Below, one piece after another: positions 21,450-32,217 of a stretch of DNA of 64,000 nt. The DNA is taken from assembly GCA_977006965.1 (NCBI GenBank), contig OZ345369.1, forward strand, positions 868,001-932,000. Direction: 5' to 3'. The notes under the pieces were generated by a model. That model made no database searches and had not been told where the DNA came from. It saw nothing but the letters and a program-made list of their open reading frames with translations. The DNA comes from Phymatolithon calcareum (Eukaryota > Rhodophyta > Florideophyceae > Hapalidiales). Made by a program: the position numbers and the translations under genes. Positions within the stretch are counted from its first letter, which is position 1; every line of letters begins with the position of its first letter.

Positions 21450-24400
21450 CTACATCTCCTCCTGCCGTGCAACACCGATACCACGGAGGTCGTCAACGTC
21501 ATGCAAGAGTCTACCGGTGGCCATCATCTCTTCCAATATGGCTGTGGTACCGCCTGCCAACGGTTTCGTCAACGCGTCTGCGGGGTTCTCGACACCAGGT
21601 ATCCATACCACGCGGTCAAGATCTCCATTCATGTGGTTAAGGCGCAGGCGATGCACCTCCGTCACAACCGCACGGTCTCGTGGCTGCGAGTGCGTCGCGA
21701 TTGCCCTGTGCAGACCCTTACTGTCGACCGCGATCGTGATGGGCAAGCGTACCTTCGTGGCGCTTTCGTACACAGCGCGAATGCTAAACGCGACCCCTGA
21801 CGCCGTTACTGCGGCAATGGTCTCTGCCGAAGCCGAAGATGTTGACACACGGCGTTGTTTCCTGGACAGCCAAGCCAGGGTGTGGAACTTACTCCCGGCC
21901 TTTGCACCGAACGCTATTCCAACGATGCAACCTTCCTGTGCCACACTCTTCCGTTTTGCGTGCGGATAGCCTGCGTCACTAAACGCAAGTATGTGCGCTT
22001 GCTCCCGCTCCATCATAGTCGGTTGGATGTACTGTATGGCGTGTTGCCGACGGGCCGTGTCTCTGATTACTCCGTTCAAGGCTTTCAATGCCCCGACCGA
22101 CAACCCTGGCACACACTGCTGCAAGTAGCTTGCCGCGAACGCTGCGATAGGTGAACATGCCACTCCGAGATACCCAAGCTTGCCGGCGATTGTGCGCACG
22201 GCTTTCACCTCAAGCACTGTCGCTGCTTCGGAGATTTGCTTGCGACGTGCTGGCAACAACACTATTGGTTCGATCTCCTTCGCAAGAGATGGCATCTTCA
22301 CCCCGATGGTCGTCGGCGTCTGTGTGACTTCCGTGGAGTTAACGTTCATCTCCTCTGGTGTCTGCGCCCAATGTCCGACATTGAACGTCTGCGAGATGGC
22401 GTCCCGTGCCTTTTCGAGCACAAGGGTCGTCCGTGCCGCGACCAACATATCATCGACGTACTTCGCCACCAATATTTGCAGTGTCCCTTTAACCTCGTGC
22501 CGGAATAATTGCGGCATGCCTATCACCACTTCGAGGCCGAGGCCGTTCGTTAAGAGCTCATCCGATGCGCGCTGCCACTTCCGTCCGGCGGTAACTATAC
22601 CGTAGAAGGTCACCAAGAGCAACCAAACCTTGCACGGTTTCGAAATTGACCTCGGCGGCATGACGAAGATCTTTCGCATGGCCTTCCCGCTTTGCGGGTA
22701 TTCGCCCGAGATGTCACCCTTCCCAAGTATAAGGCCGAATTGGGACGCTACGGTGTATGTCAACCGGAACCCTTCGTGCGACACTACTGCCGCATCCGTG
22801 CGGAGAGAGTCTTTCTCGTTATCACGGTTCCCATGGACACACAAGCGTGCTTTCAACTTGAAGCGCCTCGCACCCCCTTCGACTGTGTCTGTCTTGACGT
22901 TGTACACGAAGTGAGAACCAATGAGGTTGGCCTCCTTCGGTAACTCTCTTGTGTCTACCTCCTGGATGTTCGCGTACCAGTTCTTCTCCAACTCTGCCTC
23001 CTCCGCCTTGCACATTACTGGCTTGGGAATCCACGGTGCTTCTCTTGCATAGAAGCGGACGTTTCGAAATTGGTTGTATGTCTCTTCGAGCACCGCTTGT
23101 TCTGCGCGGTCTCGGTCCGCCTCCTTCATAATGAACGTCGCCATCATGTTCAGTCTATCCGGAGGTCTGCTCATCCTAGAGCTCCTCCGAACCACTGGTT
23201 CTTCCGAATCCTCTTGGACTGTCGGGTCTAATTGTACCGACTTCCGGATTGTGTCAATTTTTGGGGCTGTTTGCCCAGCGGATTCGACATCAATAGTACG
23301 CTCCACTGCAGGCGTAATTGCGGAAATAGATGCCGGTTGACTTCCGAAATTGGCACTGTCTCCCTCGTCGTGCTCTGCAACTCCCCCTCCGGATTCTTCA
23401 GCCTCTTTTACTGGAATTCCACTGATATCGAGGGCCTCATCTTCGCTGCTTTCGTCATCACTAACTGAGGTCACCGACATATCCTGGGCACTCGTCTTTC
23501 TTGGCGCCCGTCGATGTCCAGTGTCCTTTGCTGGCACCCCATGTAGAGCCCTGAGCACCGCTGATGCGATCTCATTGCCGGGGAATTTCCGAACGTCTTC
23601 GGGCGCTATCACCTTCCGGTATCGTCCTTTCCCAACCACCACGGCACCATCGGCGCGGACCTCCTCGACAGGGTGTTCTTCCCAGTGGCCACGAGGGCGA
23701 CTGCCTCCGGGAAGTAAGACCAATACCTGCTCGCCGACCGTGATGTCCTTCCTTTGCGGACTAGGTCGCGACTTGACAATGCGAGCTAGAAGCCTTCGTG
23801 CTTCCATGGCTTTGTATGCAGCCAAGTACTCCTTCGTCACGAACTTCTGTCCCGTGCCGTCAACTGATGGCGTGTACCCGCGTGCAAGTTCAAACGAGGA
23901 CGCCACCCTGTTCCCGTACATTATGTTGCTTATGTACCCAGCGTTCACCACCTTGTCCTTGAACGGCTTCCCTCGATGATTCGGATCGGCATCCAGTTTC
24001 TCAAGAACGTCCTTCACGACCCTGTTCTTGCGCTCGACCACGCCTGCCTTGCCGTGGCGTCTTGCCGGCACAGGACTGAACTTTGTGCCGCGCTCAGCGG
24101 CCCAGTCCACAATAGGACGCTTCTCGAACTCCTGATCGGCGACTATCTCCACTGGATCACCATGGCGTAGACACCACGCGTTTTCCAACTCACGGATGAT
24201 CGCGCTGAGCTCTCTCGTGCGAATGACACACATCTCCGAGAACCCTGTGGCACTGTCTACCATGTGGAGAATCATTTTCTTCTTCCAGTACATGATGTCG
24301 AAGTACACCCGCTCGTTGAAGTTGCGCTCAAGCTTTGTCACGCTAAACTTCTTGTTGGGCTCTGGATCTCCCGTGCGAAGGCATACGTCACATTCTTCGA

Positions 24401-26468
24401 CCAACTTGTCGATGTATGCGGTCATCCATGGTTGCCACTTGCCAGCCCTCTTGATCAACAGCTCCATTGACCGTCCGCGCAAGTGTGTGCGATTGTGCAC
24501 CTTGCGAAGCAATTCTCGCAACCTCTGGGTTTGCGGTAATTTGTGTCCGGTTGAGCTGTCACCTACCTCCGTAAACATCGACTCAGCCACGTTCATCATG
24601 ACGGTTTTGTTCGATAACCAGATGCGTGCATGTCCATCTTCCTTCGACACCGGTGTCGGTATCGTGACCGTACGGCGCCCATAATCCATGGATAGTTCTT
24701 CGCGCTTGTGCCGCTCTACACCGTTGAACTCCTGCAAGGTATCCTTCGCCATCAGGAAAGGAACATCGCCGTCCACCACGAACGCCTTAATCGGTATCCA
24801 CTCCCCGCGTCCAGCCGGGAGTGGTAGTGTACAACGAGCGATGATCCTCTCTGGTTTTGACCCGTTCTCTTCCGTACCAAACGCATGATATTTCGGGTCG
24901 CCATCCCTTCGCGATTCGAACCTGGGTCTCACCCCGATCGTAGCGCAAAGACGAACGTAATTCCTCTCGCCGACGACAGAACCCTTCGCACCACCGTCAA
25001 CGATGATCGAACGGCTGTCATCCTCTGCATGGAATACTTCCTCTGCATGCGTTGCCATCGAGGTATACAGTATCTCGATGCTTTCTGCCAGCGTTGATGA
25101 CTTCGACTGTGTGGTTCCATCCTTGTTCTTCGGTGGAAACTCGGACTGCTGGCTTTTCTTTCGATCTTGCTGCTTCTTCGCGTGTGCCTCCTTGCACTTT
25201 GGATTCTCGAATGCGAAGTGTTCACCTTTGCAGATCCAACACGGGCCTTTCTTTTTCCCCGTTGTCGTCTTCGAATGCGTCGTCGTTGCTGATGTAGAGC
25301 TCTCCTTCTGCGGGTAATCTTGCTTCACATGAGCCTTCGCTGCGGACTCACCGTGGTCTAGACGACGGAGCGCGATTCGTACCGCCTCCATCGTGATTAT
25401 TGCTGGCTCGTCCGATGTTGAAGAAGATGACGACCTTTCAACGCGTTGCGGCTCTGACAACGTTTCCAATTGCTTCTTGAGGTCTTCAGCGTCCGATAGG
25501 CTCCTCTTATTCGCCTGCAATGCTGCTTGCGCCTCTTGAACCTTGATTCGGACCCTCGGATCAAGAACTCCTTCGCCTAACGCATCCAGGGCTGTCGACA
25601 CGTCTTCCAAGGCATCAGCAGCGTTTCCAGACCGTCGATTAAGGTCACCCAGTCGTAACCCCAGGCCTGCCGCGATGTCTATAGCCGTAACGACCCTCGT
25701 CGATGTCTGCTCGATAGCCGCATCGGCCTCACTCGCACAACTGTCCTCGACTAACGACGCAACAGGATTTTCATTGTCACGTCGACGCGACACCTGGCTA
25801 AGCGCTCCTGTAGCAGACTGCGGTCCTTCGCGACGACCTCGCGCCCTACTTGCCACCGAAAGAGGATCTTTCTTCGTCATGAGACCCTTCTGGTACTGCA
25901 TTGCGTTCTGTAGCGCCCATGTGAACTCCGTCCGGTCCAGTTTAGCGTTCAATACGCACAGAAGCGCGAGTAACTCTTGTACGCCCGGTGATTGCGCAGC
26001 TTCACCATGCGAGTAGGCGTATTGCGTGCACAACCCGCTGAACGACTGCCAATAGTCGTCGAACGTCTCTTTCCTCCCATGCGAATTGACCATCAGGTCT
26101 TTCCAAGACTTCGCCGTGTCTAAGAATGCGGTCTCCTTGTCCAATGGGTCAAGGGCGTTCAGGATGTAGTCAATGACTGTGCCGAATTCTTCGCGGTCCA
26201 TCTCCGCGTGTACGTAGTCAGAGACATGTTCTAGGCGGTAGCCTGCACCTCCGCTGATGTTGGTGAGGATGGCAAACACTTGCTGACCGAACGACAATCG
26301 TCTGTCCGACGTCTTCTCGGCCAAGTCTTGGAACTTGATCCAGTCGACCACCGCCCTCCTGTACGCTCTTGGCTCGACCGAGTCATCGAATATGGGAACA
26401 ACACCGGGCTTCCTTGTTCTCATCCAGGACCTCCTTCCGGCGCCGCGGAAGCTTTGACCTGGGCCCAT
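21450..26468 (-). CDS. Copia-type Gag-Pol polyprotein
   Basis: The polyprotein has 1672 residues from the ATG at 26468, which I prefer over an ATG inside the LTR at 26555. The order is Gag, zinc knuckle, protease, integrase, reverse transcriptase, RNase H, as in Ty1/copia. The knuckle is CWICKGEHFAFENPKC, spaced C-x2-C-x3-H-x7-C instead of the usual C-x2-C-x4-H-x4-C. The protease site reads VDGGAKGS (Asp491) where copia elements normally have D-S/T-G. The integrase has Asp724, Asp778 and Glu812 (33 residues between the last two). The RT has YVDDM with Asp1339 and Asp1340. RNase H follows (SDAGY; SASAETIAA; VDSKGL), ending PADALTKPL. No stops or frameshifts are present. Gag carries coiled-coil-like, Glu/Lys-rich stretches. 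Confidence 0.95.
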   Translation of the reverse strand: MGPGQSFRGAGRRSWMRTRKPGVVPIFDDSVEPRAYRRAVVDWIKFQDLAEKTSDRRLSFGQQVFAILTNISGGAGYRLEHVSDYVHAEMDREEFGTVIDYILNALDPLDKETAFLDTAKSWKDLMVNSHGRKETFDDYWQSFSGLCTQYAYSHGEAAQSPGVQELLALLCVLNAKLDRTEFTWALQNAMQYQKGLMTKKDPLSVASRARGRREGPQSATGALSQVSRRRDNENPVASLVEDSCASEADAAIEQTSTRVVTAIDIAAGLGLRLGDLNRRSGNAADALEDVSTALDALGEGVLDPRVRIKVQEAQAALQANKRSLSDAEDLKKQLETLSEPQRVERSSSSSTSDEPAIITMEAVRIALRRLDHGESAAKAHVKQDYPQKESSTSATTTHSKTTTGKKKGPCWICKGEHFAFENPKCKEAHAKKQQDRKKSQQSEFPPKNKDGTTQSKSSTLAESIEILYTSMATHAEEVFHAEDDSRSIIVDGGAKGSVVGERNYVRLCATIGVRPRFESRRDGDPKYHAFGTEENGSKPERIIARCTLPLPAGRGEWIPIKAFVVDGDVPFLMAKDTLQEFNGVERHKREELSMDYGRRTVTIPTPVSKEDGHARIWLSNKTVMMNVAESMFTEVGDSSTGHKLPQTQRLRELLRKVHNRTHLRGRSMELLIKRAGKWQPWMTAYIDKLVEECDVCLRTGDPEPNKKFSVTKLERNFNERVYFDIMYWKKKMILHMVDSATGFSEMCVIRTRELSAIIRELENAWCLRHGDPVEIVADQEFEKRPIVDWAAERGTKFSPVPARRHGKAGVVERKNRVVKDVLEKLDADPNHRGKPFKDKVVNAGYISNIMYGNRVASSFELARGYTPSVDGTGQKFVTKEYLAAYKAMEARRLLARIVKSRPSPQRKDITVGEQVLVLLPGGSRPRGHWEEHPVEEVRADGAVVVGKGRYRKVIAPEDVRKFPGNEIASAVLRALHGVPAKDTGHRRAPRKTSAQDMSVTSVSDDESSEDEALDISGIPVKEAEESGGGVAEHDEGDSANFGSQPASISAITPAVERTIDVESAGQTAPKIDTIRKSVQLDPTVQEDSEEPVVRRSSRMSRPPDRLNMMATFIMKEADRDRAEQAVLEETYNQFRNVRFYAREAPWIPKPVMCKAEEAELEKNWYANIQEVDTRELPKEANLIGSHFVYNVKTDTVEGGARRFKLKARLCVHGNRDNEKDSLRTDAAVVSHEGFRLTYTVASQFGLILGKGDISGEYPQSGKAMRKIFVMPPRSISKPCKVWLLLVTFYGIVTAGRKWQRASDELLTNGLGLEVVIGMPQLFRHEVKGTLQILVAKYVDDMLVAARTTLVLEKARDAISQTFNVGHWAQTPEEMNVNSTEVTQTPTTIGVKMPSLAKEIEPIVLLPARRKQISEAATVLEVKAVRTIAGKLGYLGVACSPIAAFAASYLQQCVPGLSVGALKALNGVIRDTARRQHAIQYIQPTMMEREQAHILAFSDAGYPHAKRKSVAQEGCIVGIAFGAKAGSKFHTLAWLSRKQRRVSTSSASAETIAAVTASGVAFSIRAVYESATKVRLPITIAVDSKGLHRAIATHSQPRDRAVVTEVHRLRLNHMNGDLDRVVWIPGVENPADALTKPLAGGTTAILEEMMATGRLLHDVDDLRGIGVARQEEM

Positions 26469-26471
26469 AAC

Positions 26472-26786
26472 TGTTAAAACCACGCCGCACAGAGGGACAC
26501 AGCCCAAAGACACACAGCTGTAGATATCCCTCGTGCCGCCGCACCGAGCGGCCACAGGTAGCTGTCGTCTGGACGCGCGCGCGTAGCCCAGAAATCCGAG
26601 ACCTTCAAACTCGCTGGTTTATCTCTCTCCTTCCCTCCCTTTTTCGCCCCCGGCGCTGCCGGGAGCAGTCTAATATTTCAATGGTCATTACGGCTCGAAT
26701 CATATATTCTAAAAATCAATTAAATCTTCACCAATAACATTCCTGTCTTCTTCCCGACCGATCATTGGTTCCATTCGATTTCAACA
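26472..26786 (-). repeat. Copia 5' LTR
   Basis: The 315-bp LTR is identical to 20842-21156 and would carry the element promoter on the minus strand. The TSD ATATG follows at 26787-26791. Confidence 0.95.
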
Positions 26787-26879
26787 ATATGGCATGGCGC
26801 GTATATAGTCACTGGACTAACCGTCCTTTTTGGTCCTCTTTTTCGTGACCCAAACGGTCAACTTCTCATAACGTACTAG

Positions 26880-28852
26880 TGTCTATTTTACGAACCCCCT
26901 CAATTGAGGGGCGATTTGAAAGCTCGAAAAAATCCATAGACCGAATTCGAAACAGATCGCTCACGCCATATTCGTAAAGCCTGGCTCATCTTCTGCCCGA
27001 GGAGTATCCACAATATTACCTTAAATTCGCTTCCTTCGGCTCTAGAAACGAAAATATGTTGGTCACGCAGAAGTACCACACCTGCCATTCCAGGAGAAAA
27101 ACACTGGCCGCGCGCGGTCGGTACATCAGTACACACCAAGGCAGCATCTGTAAGAGGTCTTGCAGAGTGCTTCAGACTATACGGAGCCATTTTGAAGTCA
27201 AAAAAGGTGAGTAGTACGGTTCAGAATGTACTCGGGGAAAAATCAATGGTCGCGCAAGCATGTTACATCGCGTGAAATGGGTTCTGATTCGTCATCAATT
27301 GAAGAAGACTAAGACTAAGACAGTCCACATTGTCAACGTCAAGGCAGAGAACGCTGACGATGACATTACAGACGCTGAAAAGCTTGAACCGAGCCAACAT
27401 CGGCAAAGCGCGGTACCGCCCAGGCCTCCTTACAGTGTTCATTCTTGCCAGTCTTCATCGCGAAACGCCTGTTTATCGTCTACAGTCGCGATCAAATGCT
27501 CTTCAGAAGAGCATACAAGCTTCAATACAACCTTCAGATGCTCTAAACGCCCTCTTCCGAGCACTCCCGCCTAAGTCTTACAAGGCCCTTGAGACCAAAC
27601 ATCGCACCGGGAACTTAATGTCATCACGCCCGACTGCGAGCCGAATACGTGCCCTCATTGGGTCCCAAGGTAAAAGCGGAAGTTATATGTTCGTCTTAGA
27701 GACGATTTTACTCTCAGTTGTGGAAACTTCGCACTCTAAACAGAGACTTCTTATTCGAGATTTGTGGTATTGGACTTCGTTCGAAGTACGATTGCGTGGT
27801 GACGATGTTTCCGCAAGTTACCTGCGAAAACTTGCTGCTTGGACGTCCTCTAAGCTGAGAAGAAAGGGGCGAAAAGAGACTACAGTGACAGAGCCTGTTA
27901 AGTTTTTCGAAATACTCGTCCTCATGGCAAGAGTTGAGTTTGGCGCTAAGAGCGCATTCTGGAAGTCTACCAGGCTGAAGAAGTATCTCCCTGGCACTTC
28001 TTCTTCCAAAACAGGGATGCCGGTGGCCGAATACCTCCGGTTTATTTCATTCAGAGAGAAATCAAGTGAATTAGGCGACATGTACTTTGCGCACTACCGC
28101 TGGTCACCTCGGTCAAGATTATGTCGATCCCACGAATGACCACAGAAAGAACACTGTGTCAAAGAGATTTTGAAGGCGAGAGGGCCCACGGAATGGCAGT
28201 TCTGTGCTGTCTTATGGCCGCGTATGCCGGTATAAGGCGCATTGCATGTGTGGATTCATACTTTGTGAGTGCTGACTCTGCAGAGATTCAACAAGTGCGT
28301 CTATAGTTCATAGCGGCCATCTAACTCTGCTGGTGATTTTCTAGGTTGTTAGCTAGCTGTTATTCTCTGGTGATCATGCAGAGTGTCAGCAGCACATGAC
28401 GCAGTGAAGGTTTTGTGAAATGCCGGGAGAGCAAGTCTTCGATAGCATTTGACAAGCGCATTACGTGTCAAGGTTCAGGCGCGCCATAGCGTACATTTGC
28501 ATTCGAGAGCAGTGTTGGACGCCACGTTACCCCTAGGAAAAGTGAAAGGATGATTGTAGAGGTCATGATGACTACTTTTGTTGTGCAAAACAACTGCAGA
28601 ATTTGAAAATGCAAGACCTCGACCATTGCGTTCTCACAGTGTAATACGCTTGATAGTGCCACAATACACATTTGCGATATTTCTACTGTTAGGAACTGCT
28701 TCACTAAGCATGCTGAAGACATCTATGAGCTTGGCACTGTTGATACGCTTGATAGCGAGTAACTTTCATAAGCAAAAAAATTAAATGAATCTCTTCCCTC
28801 AATTGAGGGAAAAGCGTCTCTCAATTGAGGGAAAATTTCCGTAAAATAGACA
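26880..28852 (+). mobile_element. piggyBac-family element, copy 1, degraded
   Basis: The ends match for 13 bp as inverted repeats (TGTCTATTTTACG). The flanks are CTAG (26876-26879) and CCAG (28853-28856), a target duplication with one change. A palindrome CCCCTCAATTGAGGGG lies just inside the left end, and two CTCAATTGAG palindromes lie inside the right end. The inside aligns in order with intact copy 2 (39749-42312) but with deletions. Confidence 0.85.
27086..28762 (+). pseudogene. piggyBac transposase remnant (copy 1)
   Basis: The start codon equivalent at 27086 has become ATT. Recognisable blocks include VKFFEILVLMARVEFGAKS and, after stops, DFEGERAHGMAVL and ACVDSYFVSADSAE, matching the catalytic region of copy 2. 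The block with the first catalytic Asp is deleted between about 28135 and 28165. The zinc-finger tail survives as fragments up to about 28762. Confidence 0.8.
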
Positions 28853-31800
28853 CCAGTACTAGTTTTGAACGTACTAGTCTTACTTTAGTAACGGGAGTAT
28901 TAACTAAGTAGTAGTTTTACACCCGTGAGTATTAGTTTTAATGACATGCTATAGGTCTGAATCGTAACGATACATTGTAGTTGAGCTTTTCCGTTTAGAT
29001 TTGCTAGTCTACTTAAGCTTAACGCCTAGGCGTTCCGACTTGCGGTCGTCGTAGAACGCAAGCAACTCAAATACCAACACCAGTAAAGTAACACAAGCGA
29101 CTTACTCACACACCGTTATCGCCAACTAGAGATGAACAACTCTCCCAAATTCCACGAGTCGGAGGCATTTCGACTCTCAACGTGGCGCCTCGCGAGTAAG
29201 AGGCGCCGCTTAGCGACTCGCGACTTGTAGTGAAAAAGTCGCTTTTGAGACACTGTAATGCCCTCGAGTCCATCTGTATCATATCTACTGCGTCACTGGA
29301 ACGATCAAATCCCAACCTATCATACATCTTTGATGCAATCCTCTTCACAAGCACATTCTCCAACATGCCATTCAGGCCCGTTTTACACGACACAAATCGA
29401 GCGTGAGGCATGTGTATTTGTCATAGGATATTTTCTACGCTAGTTCGAGCGCTGCACACGACACATTCTTTTGTCTCCTCAGCCACGTATTACAACTTTT
29501 CATTATTTCGCGGGAGTGGAGGTATTGTTCTTCTTCGTTGTACTCCTCGTCAAACTATCATCGATGACGCCAAGGTTTTCAAGCGAGCCGAACGGCTCTA
29601 TGAATTCTTGCGGAAATGCCGTCGCTGCGGCAGAAGAAGCAAACGCCGTTCCGGAGCAAGCTTTCCCAGCCGAAAACGCTACAACTACTGTGTCGCAAGT
29701 ACTGGAATTGTCAAACTGGACGTTTGACGCATCGAGAGTTACTCTATTCCAACCGACTGTCTTTCAATCGTTTGAGTTTCCGACCCCGAGGGATGAAACG
29801 TTTACGTAGCGTATAGTTTCGGCAAGGCTAATTCGGATCCGACGCTTGTTTGCTCGCTTTTGCATAATGGAGTTGCTCTCGTACCACAAGGCAATAAATA
29901 GAACAGTAGCTGCGTTCAATAACAGAAGTAGCATGATTTTTTGTTGTTTGGAGTGCTTTCGCTGAGCCTTCTTTCGCACGGCATGGCGACTCGCCATTGC
30001 TACACTGGTGTGGCAGCTTTCGCATGAGGTTGCCGACGATTGATCACCCGCCTTCAACCTCAAGCGAAAGCTGCCTTGATAATCAACTGTAATCAAAGGC
30101 ATCAATGTGCCTCCCAACTGCCCTTCGGACGCCCTACGATCCCCATTTCTCGAGTAGTAGCAGTACTCGGGCCAGCATCACTGTGCCTCCCAACTGCACT
30201 TCGGACGCTTTACGATCCCCATTCTTCGAGTAGTGAGCAGTACTCGGGCCAGAATCAATATGCCTTGCAACTGCCCTTCGGAACCTCTGTGATAACCTCT
30301 ACTCGAGTAGTACTTCACGCTTTCAAAATCGACCGTTTTTTGAAATCATGTCGCTAGTTAAGCTGTAAGTTCTTATGATAAATGCTCACGCAACTTACGC
30401 GACTCCAAATCTGCGCCGCAAGGAGTCGACATTTTGCGTGAGGATTTTATGATAGACGTGAGCCGGTGTAAGACGAAACTCACAAGAAACAATCATTCGC
30501 TTACAGCGATATGCCAAATTCGCACGCACACGCCTGATTTGTGTCGTGTGAAAAGGGCCTCTGGCTGAATGGCATTCATCCGGACTCGATAGAGATTCAT
30601 GGTACAAGGCTTGATCAGAGAGTGAAATCTTGTCTATGTGCAAGATTAGAGCATCGAAAATTCGTACCAACGTTTACTTGCGCGTTTGTAACAAGAAATC
30701 ATTCTCTGGCCTCGTCTGATGGCGTGACAAGGGCCATGCGCGCACAAGAAGCTTTTTACTTACATTTCTCTGCACGATTGAAATGGAACGTGAAACTCTA
30801 CCGGCGCCACGGTTTCGATCATTTTTTCCAATCATTTCGTCTCTGTTCACGAGAGCCACGCTTAGCGCAATGTACGTTTTGCTCTTTGCCACTGCGAATC
30901 TCGGGTGTGGGGATAAAAGATAACCGAGTTATTCCAGCGTCATTCTCACATTCTTCTTCACCTTCATCTTCTTTATTGCTGGTTCTCTACGCAGCCAATC
31001 CTTCAAATCGATATCCCGGGTTGTAACCATTCTCAATTAATTGCGTCATTGACAAGAAGTAGAGAACTGCTATTAGCGATACCTTTGTAAACTCGGCCGA
31101 CTGCTATTCATCGTCAAGAGTACAAGTACAAGGCCATCGTAGAGAAACGCGCAAGCTACATTATGAATGAATTTTCTCGGCGCGTTTGGACTTTGTTGTC
31201 GTTCTCACGAATAATCACTGCTTCATAGCGGCTCAGTGACCAAAATATGCCGGCCATCTCTTACCGCCTTTGTACCATCGCCGCGACAAATGTTTTCCTC
31301 AAAACTAGTAAGGCCTCTTCCGCCGCATGGTAGTGTCTCTGGAATACTAAAGATTTTGTTGAGATTATGGCATGGTCAATTGGCCGTTTCGGCGACGCAC
31401 GATGTTACGTTTTGGTTTTTGTAGATGTATGGAAAAACGCTTTCGCTGCGTGACGCGAAGTCGATCGCGCCCTCGAAAAAACTGCACACCACTTCACTCC
31501 GCATTGGTCGTAAAAGCGTCGGTTTGTTGCTACAGAGTATTATGTCACTATTTGCATTGTATAATAGCAAATGTTCAAAAATAAATGTATTGCCATTGTC
31601 CCGCCTACGCTCTTAGCTTGGCCAGCCAAGAAAAACTTGCTTCTTCATGCAATGTTATATTCTTAGAGAACAAAGTGCCATCATCCTCCGCCATAAACCC
31701 TGCTTTGTCGTACACATTCTCCCTCTATTTCGACTAAAAATGGACCAACGAAGGAAACGGAATAGATTTTACTCCCTCTCCTTCTTTGGTGCCATAATTT

Positions 31801-32217
31801 CCTCTCTGAAAAGTAGTCTTTTGGACCAAACAGGAGTACGACGCCTACTTGAAAGGAGTACCTGCGGGCTATCTTCAGAGCTCTAAAATGTCATTGCTCA
31901 GATATATTGAACAATCGCTGAGCAAGACCATTGCCCTGAAAATGTTTGCAGGATACTAATTCGAAACTATTTTTCAATTTTATCCCTTATTGCTGTCGTG
32001 CCCGGCAGAAACACACGAAAGGCTTTCAGTGCTGAAATGGATAGGATAGAATGGACATGATTGAGGACCTAAAAAACAGATAAGCTCACTATGGGGAAAA
32101 CAGTAATAAACTCTCAGCCCAGATTTAATTGGAAAGTTTCTCATTTTGAATCTTGCATTCGTCAGGATATTTCAAATAGAGGTATATTCAGATGATATCA
32201 CAACACAAATACCATGT
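28853..32217. other. Mosaic of degenerate transposon sequence, no intact gene
   Basis: GGCCCGTTTTACACGACACA occurs at about 29385, inverted and diverged at 30541-30559, and again inverted at 34775-34795, so these are probably hAT-type ends. GC-rich palindromes made of GACTCGCGAGTC or GCCTCGCGAGGC sit near 29170-29225 and 34690-34715. A plus frame 29471-29809 and a minus frame 29764-30117 (with a hydrophobic segment IMLLLLLNAATVLFIALWY) lack recognisable domains. From 31,000 to 32,200 I see nothing definable. Confidence 0.5.
30106..30335. repeat. Three tandem ~76-bp repeats
   Basis: Units start at 30106, 30182 and 30259 (spacing 76 and 77 bp). Each begins TGTGCCTCCCAACTGC or a close variant and ends with a CTCGAGTAG/AGTACTCGGG segment that is partly self-complementary. 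The third unit is the most diverged. Confidence 0.8.

Larger units (their letters stand above)
20842..26786 (-). mobile_element. Ty1/copia LTR retrotransposon, apparently intact and young
   Basis: The element is 5,945 bp with two 315-bp LTRs that I read as identical, flanked by the 5-bp duplication ATATG (20837-20841 and 26787-26791). Coding runs on the minus strand, so 26472-26786 is the 5' LTR. The polyprotein ATG lies four bases inside the 5' LTR border, leaving no room for a standard tRNA primer site upstream of it. A purine-rich tract AAGAAGGCGGGAA sits directly before the 3' LTR. The single unbroken polyprotein and identical LTRs imply recent insertion. Confidence 0.95.

Noticed and set aside
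26469-26555. Copia polyprotein start at the ATG inside the LTR (26555)
   Set aside because: The extra 29 codons are LTR sequence, and the ATG at 26468 right after the LTR is the more likely start. The LTR ATG could still give a minor product.
29471-30117. Two opposed frames (112 and 117 codons) within the 29-30 kb mosaic
   Set aside because: One has a hydrophobic stretch, but neither has a domain and they overlap end to end. Treated as transposon filler.
30106-30335. CRISPR-like array
   Set aside because: Only three units, no separate spacers, and the host is eukaryotic. It is a simple tandem repeat.
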